Source: Piliocolobus tephrosceles
Taxonomy: Eukaryota; Chordata; Mammalia; Primates; Cercopithecidae
Direction of reading: 5' to 3'
Assembly (NCBI RefSeq): GCF_002776525.5
Contig: NC_045436.1
Location: 100,129,696 to 100,193,695 of the forward strand
Length of the DNA: 64,000 nucleotides
The notes below the pieces were generated by a model, which ran no database searches, had not been told where the DNA came from, and saw only the letters and a program-made list of their open reading frames with translations. The stretch's first letter is position 1. Each line of letters starts with the position of its first letter. Both the position numbers and the translations under genes were made by a program. Positions 54,831-64,000 of the stretch are shown piece by piece.

Positions 54831-57261
54831 AATTATCACTTAAATGAATGTACTGATGTTTTACAACTACATTTATGAGAAAGATGAGAAAATATGACAG
54901 GTACTTAATAATCTGTCTACTCTTTTGAGGTTAGAGGATACTGTTAGTTCTGCCACTCTGCATTCTTTTCTAAATGTGCAGATCCAACATACATTGATCA
55001 GAAGGCTGGATATGTTATGAGTTTTAGAAGTAACTTTGCATACTGGGATATTAGGAATTCAAATGATTAGTAACATTTGCTTTTAATTAAAAAAAAAATT
55101 ATTCATTTAATAGTTGGGCCATTAAAAAGTACCTCTGTAAAATGAAGTACTGTGGCTTCACCTTCTATAAGTAAAAACAGTTCCATCAGGTGGCTCTCTG
55201 TTACATCAGAAATCAATATGTTCTGTCTAATTTGTCTCTGTTATTTCCAGGGTCAGGTTCCTTCATCTTCAATTACTTAGTCCTACTGTGATATACAACA
55301 GAGTCAAGTGTTATAGCTATTACTCAGAAAGTCTGTTTCTTAAGAAGTAATACAGGGTACATAATATCCTTAAATATGCCCAGCCTTCTCCAACTAAGAC
55401 AAATTGTTTAAAGCTTCTATAAAATCAAAGATTCAGAATACCAGATTTCAACCTCCTCCCAAAAACAATTCATTAAATCTTAGAATGCATAGGTTAGTGC
55501 CATATCATGGCACATAATAAAATATTTCAAGAGCTTGATGGGAGAAGTTGGACTAAAATGGTAAATTTAAATATTTTAATGGATTGCAAACTACCATTCT
55601 CAACAATCACTATGCATGCACATACATAAACACATTCAACTGCTCACTACATTATGTATGCATGCATGTGTGATACATACACATAAATACATTCATACAC
55701 AACTGGTTGTCTAAAACTCAGATTTACAAAGCTCAGAAAAGTACCAAGAAAAAAGAGAAGGCATGACAGAAGATATCTCTGAGTCCATAGAAGGGAAGAT
55801 AGAAGATCAGGGTGCTAAAATTATATACTCAATGAATATAAACCAAATCATTTGTATATCTTAATATATCCAATGGTATCATAACCAAATTCTACCTTAT
55901 GCTCCAGCTCCCTCACATGAGCCTTCAGACCATAATGAAAACATATTGATTCATAGTTTATACTTAATTCCAATGATATTGGAAATTTAATTTCTCATAT
56001 CATAGCAAATTGGAAGCAGTGATCACAAGTCCATAGCTACCTTAAGTAGTCATACTGTCAACAGTAGATTGACCATGGGAAGAGACAGAATTATTTTATA
56101 TAAGAATATAATAAAAATCTGACACTGGTTTTAGCACATAATGCATAAGGAATAAAGAAAAACAAACCAAAAGAGTTACATTTTTAATTGTATTACTTCA
56201 AAACATATACATACTCACCCTGAAAAATTTACTTGTGTGGTTTTCCCAAAAATGCTAAGTATATGAGACATTGCTTCATTTAATTTTCTTTATTTTTCTA
56301 TGTAGTATATATTTTAGTATTCAGGTGTTACTTGATTACTATTTTATGGTTTCCAAATTATAAAGAGCTATTTGTAACCCATATTTTAAAGTATTCTCTT
56401 AAAGACTACATAGCCATCACGAATCTTTTAGAGTAAAATGATTCACTAAGCAGTTGGTATTTTAACTTTCATGTTGCTCTATGGCAAATACTTACAGATA
56501 TATTTGAGTATCTTATTGTCATTCTGCATAAAAATTCCAATTTTCAGTTAAATTATGCCACATCACTCAAAAGTAAAGATAAATTAGGAAGATTATATCA
56601 TTTTAAGAAATATTCTGTCAGCAATAACAGTATTATTAATTCAAGAAGGTAGTGAAAGTTCATGGTTAAAGAGGACACATACTTTGAACAACTAAAACCA
56701 TTTGTGTTTTTTGCAAAGTCTTTCATGGTAAAATCGAAACAAATATTTGTTAGGGAAGACGATGTTAAGGATGACTTATAGTGGTGTTCAGGAGCAATCA
56801 AAACTAGAAGATTCTAAGAAGTCAAAAGAAAAGAAAGGAAGTAAAGAAACTTTACTCCTCAAATTGGAAGTAAGAACCTTTTTGCTGAATGCTTATCTTA
56901 ACCCACTATCCTAAGACTTTTGTTTGCATAAATACAAACACAGTATAAAATGAATTGGTTTTGAACACCTGTTAGACCATAATTAGATTAAGCAATTAAT
57001 ACAATTCTTTTTTAAATGTGATAAGAATTAGTGAAAATAATTATGTGGAGGCAATTTGTAAGGAAATATAAAAGTTTTACTAAGCTATATATTTATTTTA
57101 TAAAGTATTATAAAATATTCATCTTAACTTTTATTGTGGTATTTATGTACATTTTCACTTAACATATTTTGTTAAATCAATGAGTGAAGCACAAAATACA
57201 GAAAACCTCTTTTTTTCTCAATGTTTTTATACTAAACACATTGCCTGTGCTGATTATACGG
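54831..57261. other. 2.4 kb of unassigned AT-rich DNA
   Basis: No element recognised. A CATA/TGCA-rich low-complexity patch lies at about 55610-55700. Confidence 0.45.
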
Positions 57262-57382
57262 TGCTATAGGCTGAATGTTTGTTCCCCTCCTGAATTCAGA
57301 CATTGAAGTTTAATACTCAATGTGATGGCATTTGAAGGTGGAGTATCTGGGAGGTGATTAGATAATGAGGGTGGAGCCATAA
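57262..57382 (+). mobile_element. MaLR LTR, 5' end fragment
   Basis: TGCTATAGGCTGAATGTTTG, 'CTCAATGTGATGGCATTTGAAGG' and 'GGGAGGTGATTAGATAATGAGGGTGGAGCC' match the first ~120 bp of an MLT/MST-type LTR. It is cut off where the next LTR-like element begins. Confidence 0.75.
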
Positions 57383-57880
57383 CTGTTATCTCATATTGTA
57401 TAACAAATAACCGTACAATTTAGTGGCTTGGATAAGTACTTGCATTATCTCTCATGGTTTCTGTGGGTCAGAAATTCGAGAGCAATGTGGCTGTATGGTT
57501 TTGGCTTGAGAGCTCTCCTGAGTTTGCAATCAGGTATCAGTCAGGGCTAAAGTCATCTGAAGGCTTGGCTGGGTTGGAGGATGCCCTTTCAAGGTGTCTC
57601 AGTCACATGTCTATTGGTCTCAGTTCCTTTCCACCTAAGCCCCTCCACAGGTCTGCTTGAGTGTCCTGACAATATAGTGGCTGTCTTTCCCTTAGTCCAG
57701 GACATCAAGATAGAAGTGGCAGTGCTCCTTTCTCTGGACTCCCTTATTGGTGTTGTGTTGGCCTGGGTGCAATAGCTTCTCAGTTGGTCACTAGAGTTCT
57801 CAGAAAGGTAGTCTGGTCCATATAGTGTTGTTATCTCTGTGTCTCTGTAGGGGAATGCACGCCTGAAATTTTGCCCACCA
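57383..57880 (-). mobile_element. MLT-type LTR remnant, opposite orientation
   Basis: 'TATAACAAATAACCGTACAATTTAGTGGC', 'CATGGTTTCTGTGGGTCAG', 'AGTCATCTGAAGGCTTGGC' and 'GCTTGAGTGTCCTGACAATA' follow an old ERVL-class LTR read in reverse. Subfamily not certain. A similar layout is seen at 47170-47560. Confidence 0.6.
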
Positions 57881-58068
57881 TCTTGTTGCCAGTGTCACTT
57901 TTCTAACCTCTCTAGCTACAAAAATGTTTTTATAAGAATTTGAATTTAACTTTCTTGGAGGTTTCTTGCCTTAAGGACACTGATAACTATGTAAGAACAA
58001 TTTATACCAGAATCAGAATATTGCCAACAAGTGAACTACATAAAGTTGTTTATAAAAGAAAATGTGAG
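57881..58068. other. Unassigned spacer
   Basis: Nothing recognised. Confidence 0.4.
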
Positions 58069-58378
58069 GTCAGGCACAGTGACTGACTCCTGTGATCCCA
58101 GCACTTTGGGAGGCCGATGCAGAGGATCACCTGAGGTCAGGAGTTTGAGAACAGCCTGACCAACAAGGTGAAACCCCATCTCTACTAAAAATACAAAAAT
58201 TAGATGGGTGTGGTGGCGCATACCTGTAATCCCAGCTACTCAGGAGGCTAAGGCAGGAGAGTCACTTGAATCCGGGAGGCAGAGATTGCAGTGAGCCGAG
58301 ATCCTGCCACTGCACTCCAGCCTGGGCAACAGAGTGAAACTCCGTCTCAAAAAAAAAAAAAAAAGAAAGAAAGAAAGA
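58069..58378 (+). mobile_element. AluS (Sx-like) SINE
   Basis: Full length, from GGTCAGGCACAGTGACTGAC to an A16 tail with GAAA units. 'GGATCACCTGAGGTCAGGAG' is Sx-type. Confidence 0.95.
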
Positions 58379-58962
58379 GGGGACAACTTGTCATTCTTTA
58401 TAGATGGTTCTAACTTGGTGTTAGTACTGCTGAATTTTCTATCTCATGGAGCTCAGGAATAAGGGGAAGAGACTAGAGATAATGTTTATGCTTTTATTCA
58501 ATAAAGATAAAATTATATTAATATTATTACCTAAGCAAGTCTGTTTCCATGTTCAGGAAAAGGCATGTCAAGTTCTGTCTTCAATATGGTAAACACAGAT
58601 AGTCTTCAACCATCAAGTTAAATAGTAAAATTTAGGCCCAAGGATATTCCTTCATGACTTTAAGACTTGTAGAGGTTCATATTTGATTTCATATCAGTGA
58701 GATTTTATTATTTATCAGATTCTCTACTGTCACACAAAAATTAAAATGCTTAGCTTTTTGACCTATTTTCTTTATTTGTCCTAAGCAAGATTTAAGTCTC
58801 TATTTTGTTGAGGCAACTTTTTAATACTTAGGATAATGGGAATTAATAGACACATGGATAATATAAAACTACAGATGATCAAAATTTGTAGTTTCTATCA
58901 GTAAAAAAATATGAGTTCTTTGACCCTCATCAACTATGTTTATTTGCCCTGGAAGAAGTCAT
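58379..58962. other. Unassigned AT-rich DNA
   Basis: Nothing recognised. Confidence 0.4.
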
Positions 58963-59135
58963 GAAAAAGTAAAGAGGAGAGATGGAAGAGGGCAGAAATG
59001 AGGAATGAAGACAGAGAAGAAGGGACAAAGAAGAAAGTGAGAGAGAGGGAGTGATGGGAGGAAAGGGAGAATGAACAAAAAATAAGTAAATAAGGAAATA
59101 GGAGGAAAAGAAGAAGATGAGGCAGAATGCAGGGT
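58963..59135. repeat. Purine-rich (GA)-type low-complexity tract
   Basis: About 170 bp of nearly all A and G on the plus strand, with few C or T. It is not a perfect repeat. A 60-codon Ser/Pro/Phe/Leu-rich minus frame is simply the other strand of it. Confidence 0.9.
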
Positions 59136-60465
59136 TATCAAGAAGATTCGGTTATACTACTACCAACAAAAACTGTAAGAAATTACAGAGAAATATCCCA
59201 TACCATGATGTGTAATAGGTAGCATAGGACAGTAGATAGAGTAGGTAGTAGTAGAACATCAACTATTATTCTGGGTGATCATTCATTGGTTCATCTTTTG
59301 AACGTAGACTTAGTGCAAGGCATTGTAACATGTATGGCTATAGAATTAAGAAAATAGAAAAAACATTGCTTATTTCGTTTCAGCTATATCAGTTTTAGGG
59401 GAAGAATGGGCTAATAATTTGACAACAAACATTTTGAATGTATCTTTACAGATGATTATTGAAGAAAATCAAAATTATAAAATTGAATAAATATCAATAT
59501 TGTAAAATCATGATATTTATCAGTCATTTCTTTAAATATTTTACATTCATAATATGGCAAAAATGAATCAAATGTCAAAATATTCAGGATAAAATTATGG
59601 AATACATTTTCATGCCACAGAGCAAATGTAGGGCATTATACTTATGTCAATCAGAACCATGTTCCAACTAAGCCTTCACTGACACGTTTGAATCACATTT
59701 GTCTTGTTAATGCATCTTTAGAAAACATGTCCAGTAAGTTGCATTTAAACACATGTTTTCTCACATGGGGATTTAAAATATGATGCAAAGAATATTAATT
59801 ATGCAAACAAAGACTTTTGTTCTTTAAGTTGAAGGCTATATGGGACCATGTAAGAAGCGTCTATAAACTCTATTCACCCAGTGAAGAGCCAGAACTGGCT
59901 CTGGGCTTGCAAAAAAAAAAAAAAAAAAAAAGGGGCTTGTGCTGATGAGATACACTGCATTACTGCATTCCCTAACACTGTGTGTACTGTAAATGTGGGC
60001 AGATAATGTGGGGTAGAAACATGATTTAATCCATGGGGCATATGGTAATTATATCCACATTAAAGCGCTTTGGCTAATCGGACACACGCACACATATTTG
60101 CTGCTGATGGGGTCCTTCTGACACCAAGAGATCCTTCACAGATCTGGGCTCATCAGTACATTTCTCTCTATGTGCGTCTCCTACCTACAGGGCTGCTGTA
60201 GCTCTTCTTAAATGACTTCTCCCCGCAACTCCGTGCACAGAAGATTACAACATAAACACGGCGCTAGAACAGAAGCTTATAGTTTCAGGAGAGGAAGTGA
60301 GTCTGGCAGTTTTTATCAACTATTGTTTCCCCTGAGCGTAGTCTGAAGTGACCACTTTTGAGTGTTTATCTGGCATGGTCCATGACATAAAATCCTAGAG
60401 TTCCACAGAATTAGTGGCCCAAATTCAAACAAAAGATGGACTTTGGGTGTTGAGCCACCCACAAG
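59136..60465. other. Unassigned DNA with an A21 run and possible regulatory sequence
   Basis: The A21 run is at 59911-59931. The stretch 59640-60420 is not obviously repeat-derived and keeps several CpGs; it includes a dense cluster of transcription-factor-like motifs near 59794-59820. No coding frame is seen. Confidence 0.45.
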
Positions 60466-60680
60466 GTTATATTAAGTGCTTTCTATGTGCTGTACCCTAC
60501 GCTGAGTATATAAATGTGTTTTCTCTTTAAATCCTCACGACAGCCTGCATGATATAAATAATTTTCTGTACCAATAGATGAGAAGACTGAGGTTCAGAAA
60601 GGATAGGTAACTGGCCTAGAATCCGTATTCAAACAGACAGTCAGACAGTCGGAATTTATGCTCTTTCCACTGGACTCTGG
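60466..60680 (-). mobile_element. MIR SINE
   Basis: 'TTAAGTGCTTTCTATGTGCTG', 'AAATCCTCACGACAGCCTGC', 'GATGAGAAGACTGAGGTTCAGAAAGG' follow the reversed MIR consensus. The tail region has a CAGACAGT repeat. Confidence 0.83.
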
Positions 60681-61639
60681 CCATATTCAGAGGCCATAAG
60701 AATTGCAAAAATAATTATGCCCCCACCAAAATATGTAATTCAAAACAAAATAGTGCTTTTTAAAACATCACAAAATTACCACGTAAGCTGAAATTTAAAA
60801 TACCTCTATTGTAGATCTCTGTTTATAAAGTCCTGGATAAATTCATTGAAGGTGGGCTTTTAAAACTCTATTTCCATTTAGTTCCCCTGTTTGCTGGTGC
60901 CCTGAGTTGAATACATGGCAGCCTGATGGGAAGTCTGGCATTGAATTCTCCCATATTGCTGCCTTAGAGGAAGATATCTTAATATGTTGCTTATAAGACA
61001 AATAACCCTGATCCTCATATGCTCTCACTGGGGATTTAGGCTTTTCCTGCTTAAAGAGTCAACTAAAGTCACATTTGGTGTGCTTATTTTGATGCTTGCC
61101 CAGATCCCTGTGGGGCTTAAAGAGATTAAGCCCTCCTCATAGCCAGATTGTTGGTATTTAATGCTCCATTACTCAGCCTTCTGCAGGGGCGCAGAAGCCA
61201 GGTTGGCAGAACAGTTCCTAGGGAGCAAGTAACGTAGATACAAGTCCGGTCTCAATGCTCTCCAGAGCCAAATGTGTCAGGGTGACTCCTAAATAGGAAA
61301 CATGTGCTTTCCAGGAAACGTGAGGTGGAAAAGTCCATACATCAGACATGTCTTCATGTTTTGTTTGGCCATTAGGGGATCAAAGGCCAGATGATTTTCA
61401 CAAGCACTGTGCCATGTGCCCCTTTTCAAGCTAAATGCTGACAATCAATGTATTTGGTGGTGTTGGAAGACAAGGTTTTTGCATTTCTGCACATCTTACA
61501 GAGGCACTGACTCCCTTTGTTCTGGAGTATCATTTCAAGAATGTTGGTTGAGCAAACAGTGTGGAAAGAAAGAAATAACGTCTCCCTCCAGAGTAATGGG
61601 CACGTTTGATTACTATCCAGTATAATAAAAACAATGTCT
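60681..61639. other. Unassigned DNA
   Basis: About 1 kb of non-AT-rich DNA with no element recognised. Frames of 61 (minus, 60843-61028) and 69 codons (plus, 61416-61625) have no pattern. Confidence 0.42.
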
Positions 61640-61930
61640 CCCTGCAGATCTGAGGCCAGCAGACTTACTGCCCATTATAAAAGATTTTGTTTCTCTAGGG
61701 TCAGGATTCCTCTTTAATAAAACAACCTAGTTCTTGCATAGGTGCCACCTTGCCTTCTTCACAATGTCCCATATGACTTGGAGCTCAGGAATCAGTGCAA
61801 AAATGATGATATTGGCTATTGTTATTGCTGTGAGTAATAAACTTTTGTCTTGGACACAGGAGTCTCAGGTCTTCTACTCACATTTATGAAACTCACAAGC
61901 TAACTTGGTACCTTGCGAGTAGGGTAAAAT
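61640..61930 (+). mobile_element. ERVL-type LTR remnant (LTR16/33-like, tentative)
   Basis: 'AGGATTCCTCTTTAATAAAA', 'GTGCCACCTTGCCTTCTTCAC', 'GCTCAGGAATCAGTGC' and 'GTGAGTAATAAACTTTTGTC' followed by TTGGACACAGGAGTCTC resemble the polyadenylation end of an ERVL-class LTR. AATAAA is at 61836-61841. No internal region is seen beside it. Confidence 0.55.
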
Positions 61931-62634
61931 CTCAGACCTGTCAAAGTTTTCGACAGGTAGTTTTCAGTCCTTATCATTTTATAAGGGGGTATGTATATGT
62001 TATATGTTTGAATGTGTGTGTGTATGCACTGTTTTTTAATCTAACTGTGAGTCTATGTGTTTATGTATAATATATCTATATTGTTATGTACAAATATATG
62101 TGAAAAATCTTGTTGAATAATTTGTAATGTGACAGTTGGATCTTCATCACTTGAAAAAACGTGCCTACTTCTGCATAACCTACCTATAAAAACATAACGG
62201 AGAACTACATTTATTTCCTTTAAAAGTGTATTTGTCTTTATAGGTACAATTATTACCAATTATCGTAACAATAACTACAATAACTAGCCCTTGGACTTCA
62301 AAGAAAATGAAACAATTGATGTTTTTGTAAAAATTACATAGCACGTAAATGCCCCTTCAATTTGTGCATTAGCAAATCTGTTATAATTTTAAGTCTTAGG
62401 CTTTTCTTGCTTGTCTTAAAAAATAATTTGGCATAGTGCTGTGGGTGGTAATAACAATAAACACAATCATGGTATTTTAGAATAAGGACAGTGAAAGATA
62501 TCTATTTTCAATCCCTATCCAACACCTGAATCCCTCTCTATAATATCACCGAATAGTAATTTCCCAAATACTCAAGTACTATCTTCAGTATATTTGTTTC
62601 TCTGAATTTCACACCTGATTTTGCTTCCATTGGA
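61931..62634. other. Unassigned AT-rich DNA with TG-rich patch
   Basis: TG/TA-rich sequence at about 61985-62035. Nothing else recognised. Confidence 0.42.
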
Positions 62635-62812
62635 ATCAAATTTCTGATACAGATTCCAGTATCAGAACTGACATTTTTCAGCTTGGTGACTTGTGAAATC
62701 TACCTAACTCTTTCAACCTCAGTTTCCTCACCTGTATAATGGGCATAATGATGGTTGCTTCATTGTCTGATGTGGAAGTAAAATGAGCTTTCGCACATAG
62801 AAAGTGCTCAGG
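62635..62812 (+). mobile_element. MIR SINE
   Basis: 'GCTTGGTGACTTGTGAAATC', 'CTCAGTTTCCTCACCTGTATAATGGGCATAATGATGG' and 'GAAAGTGCTCAGGAAATG' follow the MIR consensus. Confidence 0.83.
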
Positions 62813-63721
62813 AAATGGAGGGTACAGCCATTCCCCACCCTCATTTTATACCATATCTGCAGGTGATAGTATTGACATGTCCTAGTGTTAAGGTGATAGT
62901 TGGGTCCAATGTGCACCACTCTGCAATTTACCTTATTCTACCCAAGTTCAAATTAACACAGCCTTGGTCATAACACTCTGTGTTTGTAGTTTTTGGTTCA
63001 ATTTTGATTTGAAGACAGTATGACACTTCTGCATGGAAAATTGGGTCTTTAATCTTCAACAAGTTATTAAGTTGATGTTAAGACCCTCTACCTGATTGCC
63101 TTTGTTCAATATGACTGTAACCTTACATGGCATCCTAGGTTTCTAAGATTGAAAAAAAAAACTCATAATTTATTAAAGTTAGGTTTAAATTGTTACTAAA
63201 AAAAATACCATTCACATTGTAGAGCTATTCATATTGGATACTTAGAATCTTACCAATGCTTTATATTTGACTATATTTTATGTATTTCAGATATGAAAAA
63301 GTCTATATTTGAGTGCATCCTGAACTTCTTACATTTTTTGAATATGTATCCTCAATAAATATTCATGCATTCACTAGATGCATATATACCCTACTATATT
63401 AATATTACGTATAGTATAAAATATATAAAATGGAATTTTGAAGAAAGGAGTTAAATTTGAAGTACAGTATTAAGGTTCTAATTTACTAACTATAGTTAAT
63501 AATGCTGCCTATAAATCCTGATTTCAAGTTGTCTTCTTGATCATTTCAAATTGCCATGACCATTATCTCAAAAGAGTTGATTATTGTTCTTATCTTGCAA
63601 TGTCATTGACAAAGAGATGGCAGTAGGAATAAATTCAGCATTGATCTTTTCTTTGTTGGTTGCTTTTGGTTGTATTACTGGTATTATTGTTAATCATGAT
63701 TTCCCTATAGAGATTGATTTT
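62813..63721. other. 0.9 kb of unassigned AT-rich DNA
   Basis: Nothing recognised. Confidence 0.42.
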
Positions 63722-64000
63722 TATTTTTTAACTTTTATTTTAAGTTCAAGGGGACATGTGCAGGATGAGCTGGTTTGTTACATAGGTAAATATGTGTCAA
63801 GGGGGTTTGTTGTACAAACTATTTTATTAGCCAGGTATTATGCCTAGTATCCATTAGGTATTTTTCCTCCTCCTCCCATCCCCTGCCCCAGTGTGCATTG
63901 TTCCCCCTCTGTGTGTCCATATGTTCTCATCATTTAGCTATACCTTGTAAGTGAGAATATGCACTATTTGGTTTTCTGTTCCTGTGTTAGTTTGCTAAGG
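63722..64000 (-). mobile_element. L1 (L1PB/older L1PA) 3' end, runs off the window
   Basis: 'TTTATTTTAAGTTCAAGGGG', 'GGTTTGTTACATAGGTAAAT', 'CCCCAGTGTGCATTGTTCCC' and 'TTCTGTTCCTGTGTTAGTTTGC' are the reversed L1 3' UTR and end of ORF2. The element continues past 64000. Confidence 0.9.

Noticed and set aside
61820..61870. AATAAA with following sequence as a gene polyadenylation site
   Set aside because: It fits the polyadenylation end of an old LTR, and no exon or open frame leads into it.

Overview
This is nuclear DNA from a catarrhine primate, most likely an Old World monkey (macaque, baboon or vervet type). Alu, L1PA, MaLR, MIR and L2 elements are throughout. Three young antisense Alus (25416-25725, 46037-46347, 51996-52295) share changes that I associate with the cercopithecid AluYRa group: CTAGTTTTTTGTA in place of the usual CTAATTTTTGTA, and GGCTTGAGCC in place of GGCATGAGCC. 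The species and chromosome cannot be read from the window.

I found no supportable protein-coding gene, structural RNA gene or CpG island. Every open frame longer than about 60 codons is either inside a mobile element (LINE-1 ORF2 pieces, antisense-Alu frames, ERVL pol) or is a short unsupported frame in AT-rich DNA. The window reads as intergenic or deep intronic, and most of the identifiable sequence is layered mobile elements.

Layout. 1-8.3 kb: an L2, an MLT1 LTR split by an MST-like LTR, a truncated AluJ, an L1 tail with an inverted 5' end, a MIR, a second MLT1 carrying a 105-bp foreign segment, a diverged ~57-bp tandem array and a GATA microsatellite. 8.3-16.6 kb: an Alu, an L1M tail, then a 3.6-kb antisense L1PA nested in an older antisense L1M; the L1PA has its first ~56 nt joined directly to mid-ORF2. 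16.6-33.7 kb: mostly unassigned AT-rich DNA with MIR, L2 and Alu copies. 33.8-38.0 kb: two L1M 3' portions in the same direction. 38-45 kb: MIR, L2, MER5A, MLT1 and an L1M interrupted by MER5A. 45.4-47.1 kb: a dense cluster with an inverted pair of young Alus and an L1 tail fused to a headless Alu. 47-52.5 kb: an LTR remnant, an Alu, an L2 split by a MIR, and an antisense ERVL-type provirus remnant split by a young Alu. 52.5-64 kb: mostly unassigned DNA with MIRs, LTR remnants, an Alu, a purine-rich tract, and an L1 tail running off the end.

No genes work together here. The content is a record of successive insertions: L2/MIR/MER5 oldest, then MLT1, L1M and ERVL, then MST-like LTRs, AluJ/S and L1PA, then AluY. 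Family names come from comparison with remembered consensus sequences. Boundaries are by eye, usually good to about 10-20 bp for Alus and 50 bp or more for old elements.
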